DNA from: Rathayibacter caricis DSM 15933
GTDB taxonomy: Bacteria > Actinomycetota > Actinomycetes > Actinomycetales > Microbacteriaceae
Direction: 5' to 3'
DNA length: 64,000 nt
NCBI RefSeq assembly: GCF_003044275.1
Contig: NZ_PZPL01000001.1
Location: 1,736,001-1,800,000, forward strand
Position 1 is the first letter of the stretch. Each line of letters opens with the position of its first letter. Both the position numbers and the translations under genes were made by a program. The notes beneath the pieces were generated by a model, which made no database searches, was not told the origin of the DNA, and saw nothing but the letters and a program-made list of their open reading frames with translations. Of the stretch, positions 47,841 through 56,571 are shown piece by piece.

Positions 47841-48209
47841 GTGAAGGGCAAGATCATCTTCGTGGCAGGAGCCGCAGCCGGATACGTGCTGGGAGCACGC
47901 GCGGGCCGCAAGCGGTACGAGCAGATCGCCGCGGCGGCGAACCGGTTCTGGCAGACCCAGCCGGTGCAGGATGTCGCGGGAGCGGTCGGCGGAGCGGCGA
48001 AGCAGCAGCTCGGCACCGTCTCGGACAAGGCGTACGAGATCGTGCGCACGGTCGTCTCGAAGGCCGTCGCCGGCGGGAAGAAGTCGCAGGGCGCGAGCGA
48101 CGCCGAGGCCACCGCCGCAGCACGCCGCGCGGCCGCCAAGGTCGACGAGGCCGCGGCCTCGGCCGGCTCGGGAGGATCGGCGTCGTCGACCTCCACGAGC
48201 AAGGCGTAG
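47841..48209 (+). CDS. YtxH-like small membrane protein
   Basis: 122 residues. IIFVAGAAAGYVLGARAGRKRYEQI at the N terminus is the YtxH-type glycine-zipper membrane helix followed by a basic segment. The rest is Ala/Lys/Ser-rich and predicted helical or disordered. A GTG start follows an AGGAGTAGG sequence. It is the first of three adjacent genes (with the holin-III-like and DUF3618 proteins) that often occur together in actinobacteria; their function is not established, although envelope stress is a common suggestion. Confidence 0.7.
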   Translation: MKGKIIFVAGAAAGYVLGARAGRKRYEQIAAAANRFWQTQPVQDVAGAVGGAAKQQLGTVSDKAYEIVRTVVSKAVAGGKKSQGASDAEATAAARRAAAKVDEAAASAGSGGSASSTSTSKA

Positions 48210-48273
48210 TTCTCATCCGCTCGGCCCCATCGACCGGTGCCGGGCCGGCACGTCCCGACCTCGAGGAGCCCCC

Positions 48274-48687
48274 GTGGTGAACGAACGCAATCCGAAGAAC
48301 GCCCGATCACTGGGCGAGCTCGTCGGCGACCTCCCGGGGCTCGTCATCGAGCTCGTGAAGGCCGAGCTCGCCTCCCTGAAGAACGAGCTGTCCGGCAAGG
48401 CGAAGAGCGCGGGCCTCGCGGTCGCCCTGTTCGCCGTCGCGGCCTTCCTCCTCCTGACCGCCTGGGCCACCCTGGTGACCTTCGCGATCATCGGCATCTC
48501 GTCGTGGCTGCCCGCGTGGCTGTCGGCGCTGATCGTCACCGTGTTCTTCCTCGTCGTGGCCGTCGTGCTCGCGCTGGTCGGCGTCAAGTCGATCAAGAAG
48601 GCCGTCCCGCCCGTTCCGCAGGACTCGATCGAGAGCATCAAGAAGGACGTCCAGGCGTTCAAGGGAGTCGGCACTTATGACCACTGA
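48274..48687 (+). CDS. Phage-holin-III-superfamily-like membrane protein
   Basis: 137 residues with two long hydrophobic helices (AGLAVALFAVAAFLLLTAWATLVTFAIIGI and LSALIVTVFFLVVAVVLALVGVKSI, here quoted only as landmarks). An N-terminal SLGELVGDLPGLVIELVKAEL segment is typical of the chromosomal Phage_holin_3_6/DUF1469 family. The name does not imply a phage origin, since these proteins are widespread in actinobacterial chromosomes. GAGGAG precedes the GTG, and the next gene begins inside its last codons. Confidence 0.75.
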   Translation: MVNERNPKNARSLGELVGDLPGLVIELVKAELASLKNELSGKAKSAGLAVALFAVAAFLLLTAWATLVTFAIIGISSWLPAWLSALIVTVFFLVVAVVLALVGVKSIKKAVPPVPQDSIESIKKDVQAFKGVGTYDH

Positions 48688-48973
48688 CGTGAGCACCACC
48701 ACCCCCCGCTTCGTCGACCCGGCCCAGCTGAAGCCCGACCAGCTGAAGGCCGACATCGAGCGCGCCCGCCAGGAGCTGGCCGCGACGCTCGACGCCATCG
48801 AGTTCAAGATCAACGTGCCGCGCAAGGTGAAGAACGCGCAGCGCACCCTGCAGCGGAAGTTCCGGGTCGTCGGCCGGCAGAACCCGTCGGCGCTGATCGC
48901 CGTTGCCGCGGGAGTCGCCGCCGCCGTCGGGCTGATCGCCTGGGGCGTCGTCAAGCAGATCACCGAGGACTGA
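48677..48973 (+). CDS. DUF3618 domain protein
   Basis: 98 residues. The DUF3618 motif LKADIERARQELAATLDAIE lies near residues 23-42, a basic linker follows, and there is one C-terminal transmembrane helix (ALIAVAAGVAAAVGLIAW). It overlaps the preceding gene by 11 bases and is followed by a strong hairpin, so it ends the YtxH-holin-DUF3618 unit. The function is unknown. Confidence 0.8.
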   Translation: MTTDVSTTTPRFVDPAQLKPDQLKADIERARQELAATLDAIEFKINVPRKVKNAQRTLQRKFRVVGRQNPSALIAVAAGVAAAVGLIAWGVVKQITED

Positions 48974-48983
48974 ACCCCCTCTC

Positions 48984-49015
48984 CGAACGGCCGTCCCCAC
49001 GGGGGCGGCCGTTCG
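48984..49015 (+). terminator. Hairpin terminator after the DUF3618 gene
   Basis: A 15-base stem with one G-U pair (48984-48998 with 49001-49015) lies ten bases after the stop. It separates the membrane trio from hemQHCD. Confidence 0.8.
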
Positions 49016-49098
49016 TCGTCCGCTAGCGCGCCGGAGCCCCCGGCGCCAGAGCCGTCGCCGCTTTTGTGCATCCGCACGAGCGGAGGGATGATGGATCA

Positions 49099-49878
49099 AT
49101 GACCGATCAGACCGCCGGAACGGCGGGTCCCGTTCAGTCCGCCCGCGAAGAGACCGCTGCCGCTTCCTCGCCGCAGCCCCCCGCCGATCAGGCTCCCGCC
49201 GATCAGCCTCTGGGATACACGCTCTGGGCGGTCCTCCGCAGGGATCCCGCACGTCCGCTCAGCCTCTCCGAGGACTCCGCCGCCCCGGCCGCCGAGCAGT
49301 ACGAGCGCGTCGTCGCGCAGCTCGCGAGCGAGGGCGTCACCGTCCGCGGCACCTACGACGTCTCGGCCCTCCGCGCCGACGCCGACATCATGCTCTGGCT
49401 CGTCGGCTCCCAGCCCGAGGAGCTGCAGCGCGGCTACCGCGTGCTGCGACGCACCGACCTCCTGTCGGCCCTGCTGCCCACCTGGAACGCGATGGGCGTG
49501 CACCGCGACGCCGAGTTCAGCTCGAACCACCTGCCCGCCTACATGCGCGGCAAGGAGCCGGCGCGCTGGCTCACGGTCTACCCGTTCGTCCGCTCCTACG
49601 AGTGGTACATCCTCCCCGAGGAGGAGCGCCGCTCGATGCTCGCCCAGCACGGCCGTCAGGGCTCGCGCTTCCGCTCCGTCCTCACGAACACGGTGGCGTC
49701 CTTCTCGCTCGGCGACTACGAGTGGATCCTCGCGCTCGAGGACGAGGAGCTCGTCAATCTGGTCGACCTGATGCGCGACCTGCGCGCCACGGAGGCGCGT
49801 CGTCACGTGCGCGAAGAGGTCCCGTTCTTCACCGGTCGGCGTATCGAGGCCGACCAGATCGCAGAGGTGCTCCGATGA
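49099..49878 (+). CDS. hemQ: Coproheme decarboxylase HemQ (ChdC)
   Basis: A 259-residue protein of the chlorite-dismutase fold that decarboxylates coproheme to haem b, the last step of the coproporphyrin pathway. Key residues align with the corynebacterial enzyme: His144 in SSNHLPAYM (catalytic base), Tyr161 in LTVYPFVRSYEWY (radical Tyr) and the proximal His184 in MLAQHGRQG, with identical spacing (17 and 23 residues). The first 35 residues are a disordered Ala/Pro extension. The ATG at 49099 follows GGAGGGATGATGG. It overlaps hemH by four bases. Confidence 0.95.
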   Translation: MTDQTAGTAGPVQSAREETAAASSPQPPADQAPADQPLGYTLWAVLRRDPARPLSLSEDSAAPAAEQYERVVAQLASEGVTVRGTYDVSALRADADIMLWLVGSQPEELQRGYRVLRRTDLLSALLPTWNAMGVHRDAEFSSNHLPAYMRGKEPARWLTVYPFVRSYEWYILPEEERRSMLAQHGRQGSRFRSVLTNTVASFSLGDYEWILALEDEELVNLVDLMRDLRATEARRHVREEVPFFTGRRIEADQIAEVLR

Positions 49879-51107
49879 GCGACACGATTCCCGACTCCCC
49901 GATGAGCGACTCCGGCGTCCTGGTCCGCGGGGCCACCCCGGCCGCCGCATCCGGACCGGAGCACGTCGAGGTGCCCGTCGCGTACGACGCGATCCTGCTC
50001 GCCGGCTTCGGTGGACCGGAGGGGCAGGACGACGTCATCCCGTTCCTGCGCAACGTCACCCGCGGCCGCGGGATCCCGGAGGAGCGCCTCGAGGAGGTCG
50101 CCCACCACTACCGGCACTTCGGCGGCGTCAGCCCCATCAACGCGCAGAACCGCGCGCTGAAGGCGGCCCTCGAGGTCGAGCTCGAGAAGCGCGGCATCGA
50201 CCTTCCCGTGATCTGGGGCAACCGCAACTGGGCGCCCTACATGAGCGAGGCGGTGGCGGAGGCGAAGGAGCGCGGCTTCTCGAACCTGATCGCCATCGCG
50301 ACCAGCGCCTACTCCTCCTTCTCGTCCTGCCGTCAGTACCGCGAGGACTACGCCGCGGCGCTCGACGCCACCGGCCTCGAGGGCGAGCTGCGGATCGACA
50401 AGGTGCGCCAGTTCTTCGACCACCCGGGCTTCGTCATGCCGTTCGTCAAGGCCGTGCACGACGGTCTCGAGGAGCTGCAGGGGCGCCTGCCGGGCATCGA
50501 CCTCACCACCGAGGTGGAGGTGCTGTTCTCGACGCACTCGATCCCGATGGCCGACGCCGAGCGCAGCGGGCCGCACGAGCGCCACGACGACGGCACCGTC
50601 GTCGACGTGCACGGCTTCGGCGCGGGCGGCGCCTACGAGGCGCAGCACCTCGCCGTGGCGGAGGTCGTCATGGCGGCCGCCACCACCGAGGACGTGCCGT
50701 GGCAGCTCGTCTACCAGTCGCGCTCCGGCCCGCCCACGCAGCCCTGGCTCGAGCCCGACATCAACGACGCGATCGCCGAGCTGCCCGCCCGGGGCCGCAA
50801 GGCCGTCCTCATCGTGCCGCTGGGCTTCGTGTCGGACCACATGGAGGTCATGTGGGACCTCGACAACGAAGCGCTCGAGACGTCCGAGGAGAACGGGCTC
50901 GTCGCGATCCGCGTGGCGACCCCCGGCACCGACCCGGTCTACGTCGCCGGGCTCGTCGACCTCGTGCTCGAGCGCGTCAACGGCACGCCGACCGAGGAGC
51001 GGCCGTCGATGACGGCGCTCGGCCCCTGGTACGACGTCTGCCGTCCCGGTTGCTGCGAGAACGTCCGCGCCGGCTTCAAGCCCGCGCTCGCGGGAGTCGC
51101 CCCGTGA
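49875..51107 (+). CDS. hemH: Coproporphyrin III ferrochelatase (CpfC)
   Basis: A 410-residue ferrochelatase that inserts Fe2+ into coproporphyrin III. AILLAGFGGPEGQDDVIPFLRNVTRG opens the fold, with SAYSSFSSCRQYRED and FSTHSIPMA as the metal-handling region. Cys152 together with C-terminal Cys389, Cys393 and Cys394 (DVCRPGCC) are the expected [2Fe-2S] cluster ligands of actinobacterial ferrochelatases. It has a long N-terminal extension of about 35 residues. The ATG overlaps the hemQ stop. Confidence 0.93.
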   Translation: MSDTIPDSPMSDSGVLVRGATPAAASGPEHVEVPVAYDAILLAGFGGPEGQDDVIPFLRNVTRGRGIPEERLEEVAHHYRHFGGVSPINAQNRALKAALEVELEKRGIDLPVIWGNRNWAPYMSEAVAEAKERGFSNLIAIATSAYSSFSSCRQYREDYAAALDATGLEGELRIDKVRQFFDHPGFVMPFVKAVHDGLEELQGRLPGIDLTTEVEVLFSTHSIPMADAERSGPHERHDDGTVVDVHGFGAGGAYEAQHLAVAEVVMAAATTEDVPWQLVYQSRSGPPTQPWLEPDINDAIAELPARGRKAVLIVPLGFVSDHMEVMWDLDNEALETSEENGLVAIRVATPGTDPVYVAGLVDLVLERVNGTPTEERPSMTALGPWYDVCRPGCCENVRAGFKPALAGVAP

Positions 51108-51120
51108 CGGGAGGCCCTCG

Positions 51121-52122
51121 ATGAGCATCCGGATCGGCACGCGCGCGAGCGCTCTCGCGGTCGCGCAGACGAGCATGACGGCCGACCTCATGTCGGCTGC
51201 GGCGGGTGTGCCCGTCGAGCTGGTGCGGATCGAGTCGGACGGCGACCGTATGAAGGGCTCCCTGGCGTCCCTCGGCGGCACCGGGGTCTTCGTGAGCGCG
51301 TTGCGCGACGCCCTGCTCGCGGGGCGCTGCGACGCGATCGTGCACTCGCTCAAGGACCTGCCGACCGCGCCGGTCGACGGCCTCCTCCTGGGGGCCGTCC
51401 CGGAACGCGAGGACCCGCGCGACGCCCTGTGCGCGCGCGACGGGCGCACCCTCGCGACGCTGCCTCCGGGCGCACGGGTGGGCACGGGATCGCCGCGCCG
51501 CCGCGCCGCGCTGCTCGCCGCCCGCCCCGACCTCGAGATCGTGGACATCCGCGGCAACATCGACACGCGCCTGCGCCGGGTGACCGAGGACGGCGACTCC
51601 GCACTGGACGCGATCGTCCTCGCCTACTCGGGGCTTCGCCGCCTGGGCCGCACGGAGGCGATCACCGAGCTGCTCGACTTCGGCGTCTCGCCGCACGCGC
51701 CCGGTCAGGGCGCGCTTGCGATCGAGGTGCGCGACGAGGAGCCGTCGGACGAGCTGCGCGCGGCCCTCGCGGCCGTCGAGCACACTCCCACGCGAGCCGC
51801 GATCACCGCCGAGCGCAGCCTCCTGGCCGCGCTGGAGGCCGGCTGCGCCGCTCCGATCGGGGCCACCGCCGCGGTCGAGGGGGACGAGGTCGTGCTGAGC
51901 GGCGTCGTCTTCGCGACGGACGGATCGGCGTCCCTCGCCCGCGAGGTGAGGGAGCGGGTCGGTAACGGTTCCTCCGGCGGAGGTCGACATGTGGCGGATT
52001 CGCAGTATGGTGGTCGCGAACTGCCCGTCGTCGAAGCCGCGTTCCGTTGCGGCTCTCTGCTCGCTGACGCGCTTCTCGGTGCGGGTGCCGCCCAACTCGC
52101 ACCCCTGGGAGCCCCTTCGTGA
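51121..52122 (+). CDS. hemC: Hydroxymethylbilane synthase
   Basis: A 333-residue enzyme polymerising four porphobilinogens. IRIGTRASALAVAQT opens it, with VHSLKDLPT and the Arg-rich GTGSPRRRAALLA contacting substrate. The cofactor-binding Cys242 is in LEAGCAAPIGA. The hemD start overlaps its end. Thirteen bases separate it from hemH. Confidence 0.95.
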   Translation: MSIRIGTRASALAVAQTSMTADLMSAAAGVPVELVRIESDGDRMKGSLASLGGTGVFVSALRDALLAGRCDAIVHSLKDLPTAPVDGLLLGAVPEREDPRDALCARDGRTLATLPPGARVGTGSPRRRAALLAARPDLEIVDIRGNIDTRLRRVTEDGDSALDAIVLAYSGLRRLGRTEAITELLDFGVSPHAPGQGALAIEVRDEEPSDELRAALAAVEHTPTRAAITAERSLLAALEAGCAAPIGATAAVEGDEVVLSGVVFATDGSASLAREVRERVGNGSSGGGRHVADSQYGGRELPVVEAAFRCGSLLADALLGAGAAQLAPLGAPS

Positions 52123-52916
52123 TCGTGCCCGCCGCCTACTCCCAGTGGGAGAAGCCGTTGCAGGGCTGGCGCGTCCTCGTCCCCCGCGGAGGCCCGTGGG
52201 GGGACGGCGTCGCCGCAGCTCTCCGCGCCAAGGGAGCCTCGCCCGTCGTCGCTCCCATGATCAACTTCGCGCCGACCGACGACTTCCCCGCGCTCGAGCG
52301 GGCGCTCGCCGATCTCGAGGGCGGCGCCTTCGACTGGATGACCGTCACGAGTGCGACGACGGTCGACGTCCTGTCCCTCCTGCGCACCACGGTGCCGCCG
52401 TCGACCCGCATCGCGGCGGTCGGCGAGACCACCGCCGCCGCCCTCGTCGCCGCCGGCTACGCCGTCGACCTCGTGCCGTCCGAGGACAACTCCGCCCGCG
52501 GTCTCCTGGCCGAGTGGGAGGAGGCGACCGGAGGGAAGCACCCGCTCCGCGTCCTCACGCTGCGCTCCGAGATCGCCAAGCCCCTGCTCACCGAGGGCCT
52601 CAAGCGCATCGGCCACGACGTCCGCTCGGTGGTCGCCTACCGCACGGTGGGAGTCCCGGTCGAGGACCGGGTCGTGAACGACGTGGCGAGCGGAGCGGTC
52701 CACGCGATCCTCGTCACCTCGGGCAGCGTCGCCGAGCAGGTCCAGCAGCAGCTCGGCCCCGTCCCGGAGTCGACCCTCGTCGCCGCGATCGGCCCGCAGA
52801 CCGCGAAGGACGCCCGTGCCTCGGGCCTGCGCGTCGACGTCGTCGCCGACGAGCGCTCGGCGTCCTCCCTGATCGAGGCGGTCGCCCGCGTCGCCACGGA
52901 GCGCGCGAGCCGCTGA
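52119..52916 (+). CDS. hemD: Uroporphyrinogen III synthase
   Basis: A 265-residue enzyme cyclising hydroxymethylbilane with inversion of ring D. Sequence conservation in HemD is low, but LQGWRVLVPRGGPWGDGVAAAL, WMTVTSATTVDVL, HDVRSVVAYRTVGVP and AILVTSGSVAEQVQ fit the two-domain fold, and its position after hemC (four-base overlap) is decisive. It ends the hemQ-H-C-D unit. Confidence 0.9.
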   Translation: MIVPAAYSQWEKPLQGWRVLVPRGGPWGDGVAAALRAKGASPVVAPMINFAPTDDFPALERALADLEGGAFDWMTVTSATTVDVLSLLRTTVPPSTRIAAVGETTAAALVAAGYAVDLVPSEDNSARGLLAEWEEATGGKHPLRVLTLRSEIAKPLLTEGLKRIGHDVRSVVAYRTVGVPVEDRVVNDVASGAVHAILVTSGSVAEQVQQQLGPVPESTLVAAIGPQTAKDARASGLRVDVVADERSASSLIEAVARVATERASR

Positions 52917-53020
52917 GCCCGGGGCTCCTGCTGGGGCGCCGAGTGGTCCGTTTCGAGGGCACCGCTGCAGAACCTCAGCCAGAAGCGGTGCTCAGCGATG
53001 ATGGTGGCTGAGGAGTGATC

Positions 53021-53893
53021 TCAGCTGAGGTCGTGCCGCCGCCTCTGTGCCGGGGTCCACAAGTGCTCTCGTCGCCGGATGAGCGAGACGATCACCGCTT
53101 CGGTTCGTGGCCAGTCGTGCATGATCTGGTGGTTGTCGAGCCGAAGGCACAGGTAGCCCTGGGCGGCGAGCTCGAGATCGCGTCGGCGGTCCTCGTGGAA
53201 CTGCTCGAGCGAGGAGTGGTAGCGGTGGCCGTCGCTCTCGAGGACGAGGCGTTCACCGACGACGGTGTCGACGCGGCCGACCCGAGGGATCGCGACCTGC
53301 GAGCGGACCTGGACCCGGAGCCGGCGAGTGCTCACGCGGGTCTTCGTCTCGAGTCCTGACTGGCTCCGTCCGTCGACCCGGTCGAGGAGCAGCTGCTTGC
53401 CTATCGGCGCGATCGCCCGGAGCGAAGGGAGCTCCGCCGCAGGCAGCAGGCCGCTGTTCAGAGCGGAGTCGATGGTCGCGTTCGCGTCGTCCTCTCTCGC
53501 GCAGGTCATGACGTGCAGGATCGCAGCTCCGATCCCGTCCTGCGAGGCGGATCGGCGGCCTTGTCCGGGCCAGGTCCTCCAGTGGCCGACTTCGCCGGGG
53601 CGGAGGTCGTGCACCGACGAACTCCCGAGGGCCACGTGCAGGCGGGGTCGCTCCGTCGTCCAGAGGCCGAGGTGCCGGAGGAGGGCGACGCACGTGAGCA
53701 CCCCTCCAGCTCGCACGGCCGCGAGCTCTAGTGGGTGCACATCGGCGAGTGCGTACCAGCCGCGCCGGACGCGGAGTACCGCGCGATCGTCGAGAGCGCG
53801 CTGGACAACTGATCGCGGGATCCCGGCGGAGACGATGGCGGATGCGGCGGCGAACCCGTCGCCGGAGCGGAGAGGGAGTATGAGCTCGTGCAT
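53021..53893 (-). CDS. AbiEi-type winged-helix plus DUF559 (Vsr-like) nuclease-fold protein
   Basis: 290 residues. The N-terminal part (about 1-90) resembles the winged-helix domain of AbiEi-family antitoxins (SAGIPRSVVQRALDDRAVLRVRRGWYAL). The C-terminal part (about 200-275) has the DUF559/Vsr-like endonuclease pattern (GERLVLESDGHRYHSSLEQFHEDRRRDLELAAQGY, quoted for position; the acidic and His residues there could bind metal). Such proteins are common and often multicopy in Microbacteriaceae, annotated as type IV TA antitoxin-like. No AbiEii toxin is adjacent. It interrupts the haem genes on the opposite strand. The ATG at 53893 has CAAGGT six bases upstream. Confidence 0.7.
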   Translation of the reverse strand: MHELILPLRSGDGFAAASAIVSAGIPRSVVQRALDDRAVLRVRRGWYALADVHPLELAAVRAGGVLTCVALLRHLGLWTTERPRLHVALGSSSVHDLRPGEVGHWRTWPGQGRRSASQDGIGAAILHVMTCAREDDANATIDSALNSGLLPAAELPSLRAIAPIGKQLLLDRVDGRSQSGLETKTRVSTRRLRVQVRSQVAIPRVGRVDTVVGERLVLESDGHRYHSSLEQFHEDRRRDLELAAQGYLCLRLDNHQIMHDWPRTEAVIVSLIRRREHLWTPAQRRRHDLS

Positions 53894-54088
53894 GCGGGTA
53901 CCTTGCCGATCCGGTGTGCTGCAGAAGTCGGCTAGGACGTCGTCAGGGGAGGATCCGGGCGCCCTCGACGCTGGGAAGGAGCGGCACAGGACCTGGACCA
54001 CCTCGACGGCCACGATGACGGCTGAGACCTCTTCCGGCCGATGTCCTGCTCCAGCGGCCGCCGCTCCACGCCGGATTAGGCTGGAGGC

Positions 54089-55063
54089 ATGACCGCCATC
54101 CGTCCGCGGCGACTCCGCACCACCCCGGCGATGCGCCGGCTCGTGCAGGAGACCCGCATCCACCCGGCCCAGCTCGTCCTCCCCCTCTTCGTCGCGGAGG
54201 GCATCACCGAGGCTCGACCGATCGGGTCGATGCCCGGGGTGATGCACCACTCGCTGGACAGCGTCCGCGGCGCGGTGACGGAGGCGGCCGACGCCGGTCT
54301 CGGCGGCGTCATGCTGTTCGGCGTGCCCACCACACGGGACGCGGTCGGATCCGGTGCGACGGACCCCGACGGGATCCTCAACGCCGCCACCCGCGCGGTC
54401 GTCGAGGAGGTCGGCGACGCGCTGGTCGTGCAGACCGACCTGTGCCTGGACGAGTTCACCGACCACGGCCACTGCGGGGTGCTCGACGAGCACGGCCGCG
54501 TGGACAACGACGCGACTCTCCTCCGCTACGAGGAGATGGCGCTCGCCCAGGCCGAGGCGGGCTCCCACCTGCTCGGCCTCTCGGGGATGATGGACGGCCA
54601 GGTCGGCGCGATCCGCGGGGCGCTCGACGAGTCGGGCCATCTCGACACGGCGATCCTCGCCTACTCGGCGAAGTACGCGTCGAGCTTCTACGGGCCCTTC
54701 CGCGAGGCGGTGCAGTCGACCCTCGAGGGCGATCGCCGCACGTATCAGCAGGATCCGGCCAACCGCCGCGAGGGACTCCGTGAGGCGACGCTCGACCTCG
54801 CCGAGGGTGCGGACGTCGTGATGGTGAAGCCCGCGATGAGCTACCTCGACGTGCTGGCCGATGTCGCCGCCGTCTCGGACGTGCCCGTCTGGGCGTACCA
54901 GGTGTCGGGGGAGTACGCGATGATCGAGGCCGCCGCCGCGAACGGCTGGATCTCGCGCGAGCCGGCGATCCTGGAGTCGGTGACGGGGATCCTCCGCGCG
55001 GGGGCCGACGCCGTGCTGACGTACTGGGCGGTCGAGATCGCTCGCGATCTGCTGAAGAACTGA
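54089..55063 (+). CDS. hemB: Porphobilinogen synthase (5-aminolevulinate dehydratase)
   Basis: A 324-residue enzyme joining two 5-aminolevulinates. The Schiff-base lysines are Lys195 ([12 protein letters not shown]) and Lys247 ([10 protein letters not shown]). The metal site [15 protein letters not shown] has Cys-x-Asp rather than the Cys-x-Cys of classic zinc enzymes. The ATG is preceded by both a TAGGCT hexamer at six bases and GGAGG, so the start is secure. The last codons are the first copy of a 26-base tandem repeat. Confidence 0.95.
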   Translation: MTAIRPRRLRTTPAMRRLVQETRIHPAQLVLPLFVAEGITEARPIGSMPGVMHHSLDSVRGAVTEAADAGLGGVMLFGVPTTRDAVGSGATDPDGILNAATRAVVEEVGDALVVQTDLCLDEFTDHGHCGVLDEHGRVDNDATLLRYEEMALAQAEAGSHLLGLSGMMDGQVGAIRGALDESGHLDTAILAYSAKYASSFYGPFREAVQSTLEGDRRTYQQDPANRREGLREATLDLAEGADVVMVKPAMSYLDVLADVAAVSDVPVWAYQVSGEYAMIEAAAANGWISREPAILESVTGILRAGADAVLTYWAVEIARDLLKN

Positions 55064-55114
55064 TCGCTCGCGATCTGCTGAAGCGCTGATCGCTCGGGAT
55101 CTGCTCGAGCGCTG
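55037..55114. repeat. 26-bp tandem repeat, three copies, across the hemB stop
   Basis: Units at 55037-55062, 55063-55088 and 55089-55114 share ATCGCTCGCGATCTGCTGAA and related bases. The second differs from the first by two bases, and the third is more diverged, followed by a short fragment of a fourth. The first unit encodes the end of HemB; the others are non-coding copies. Slippage duplication is the likely origin. Confidence 0.9.
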
Positions 55115-55206
55115 ATCGCGAGCGATCCGCCCGCCGAAGCTCGGCATCTCGTCCGAACGGGAGCGTTCGGCCCGAGCGCCCCGGGCCGCCCGCGTACCCT
55201 GGATCC

Positions 55207-56541
55207 GTGACCACCTCGGCGAACGACACCCTGTACGAGCGTGCCCGCCACGCGATCCCCGGCGGCGTGAACTCGCCCGTCCGAGCCTTCCGCTCGGTCG
55301 GCGGCACCCCGCGCTTCATGGTCTCGGCGTCGGGCCCGCACATCACCGACGCCGACGGCCGCGAGTACGTCGACCTCGTCTGCTCCTGGGGGCCGGCCGT
55401 GCTCGGCCACGCGCACCCCGAGGTCGTCGCGGCGGTGCAGGAGGCGGCCGCACGCGGCCTCTCCTTCGGCGCGTCGACGCCCGCCGAGACAGAGCTCGCC
55501 GAGCTCGTCGAGGCGCGGATCACGGCCGGCGGAGTATCGCCGATCGAGAAGCTGCGGCTCGTCTCGACGGGCACCGAGGCCACGATGACCGCGATCCGAC
55601 TCGCTCGCGGCGTCACCGGCCGCGACCTGCTGATCAAGTTCTCGGGCCACTACCACGGCCACTCCGACGGCCTCCTCGCCGACGCGGGCTCGGGTCTGGC
55701 GACCTTGTCGCTGCCCGCCTCGGCCGGAGTGACGGCCGCGACGGCCGCGCAGACGATCGTCCTGCCCTACAACGACCTCGACGCCGTGCGCGCCGTCCTC
55801 GCCGAGCGCGGCTCCGAGATCGCCGCGGTGATCACCGAGGCCGCGGCCGCCAACATGGGCGTCGTCGCTCCCGAGGCGGGCTTCAACGCGGCCCTCGCCG
55901 AGCTGGTGCACGCGAACGGCTCGCTGCTCATCATGGACGAGGTGCTCACCGGCTTCCGAGTGAGCGCCGGCGGCTGGTGGGGGCTCGAGAACCGGGCGTC
56001 CGAGACGCCGTACCGCGCCGATCTCTACACGTTCGGCAAGGTCATCGGAGGCGGCATGCCAGTCGCCGCGCTCGGCGGCCGCGCGGACGTGATGGACCAT
56101 CTCGCTCCGCTGGGCCCGGTGTACCAGGCGGGGACCCTGTCGGGGAACCCGGTCGCCGTCGCGGCGGGCATCCGCACCCTGCAGCTCGCCGACGACGCGG
56201 TCTACGCCGCTCTCGACGCGACCGCGGCGACGCTGCAGCGCGAGGTGTCGGCGGCGCTGTCGGCCGAGGGCGTGGCGCACACGGTCCAGACGGCGGGCAA
56301 CCTGTTCAGCTTCGTCTTCACCGACCTCGGCCGGCCCGTCCGCGACTACGCCGAGGTGCAGGCGCAGGAGGCGTTCCGGTATCCCGCGTTCTTCCACTCG
56401 ATGCTCGACTCCGGAGTCTCGCTCCCGCCGTCGGTGTTCGAGGCGTGGTTCGTCTCGGCCGCGCACGACGACGCGGCGATCGACCGCATCGTCGGAGCGC
56501 TGCCGGCCGCGGCGAAGGCGGCGGCGGCAGCACGCGCGTAG
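55207..56541 (+). CDS. hemL: Glutamate-1-semialdehyde 2,1-aminomutase
   Basis: A 444-residue PLP enzyme converting glutamate-1-semialdehyde to 5-aminolevulinate. [19 protein letters not shown] at the N terminus, [26 protein letters not shown] and the PLP lysine Lys278 in [12 protein letters not shown] are all present. The GTG has TACCCT six bases upstream. It follows hemB after 143 bases that contain the tandem repeat. Confidence 0.95.
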   Translation: MTTSANDTLYERARHAIPGGVNSPVRAFRSVGGTPRFMVSASGPHITDADGREYVDLVCSWGPAVLGHAHPEVVAAVQEAAARGLSFGASTPAETELAELVEARITAGGVSPIEKLRLVSTGTEATMTAIRLARGVTGRDLLIKFSGHYHGHSDGLLADAGSGLATLSLPASAGVTAATAAQTIVLPYNDLDAVRAVLAERGSEIAAVITEAAAANMGVVAPEAGFNAALAELVHANGSLLIMDEVLTGFRVSAGGWWGLENRASETPYRADLYTFGKVIGGGMPVAALGGRADVMDHLAPLGPVYQAGTLSGNPVAVAAGIRTLQLADDAVYAALDATAATLQREVSAALSAEGVAHTVQTAGNLFSFVFTDLGRPVRDYAEVQAQEAFRYPAFFHSMLDSGVSLPPSVFEAWFVSAAHDDAAIDRIVGALPAAAKAAAAARA

Positions 56542-56571
56542 AGGGGACGGCGCGAGCCGCCCCCTCCGGTC

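Noticed and set aside
48274..48687. Phage origin of the holin-like gene
   Set aside because: Host-like composition, chromosomal partners and lack of any phage gene nearby fit the widespread chromosomal branch of the family.
52973..53013. Terminator for hemD from CCTCAGCC and GGCTGAGG
   Set aside because: Only an 8-base stem with a loop of about 25 bases, weaker than the other hairpins in the window and not reported as a feature.
53021..55147. A 708-codon minus-strand frame extending the AbiEi-DUF559 gene
   Set aside because: The upstream 418 codons are antisense to hemB and have low-complexity composition; the ATG at 53893 gives a normal family-length protein.
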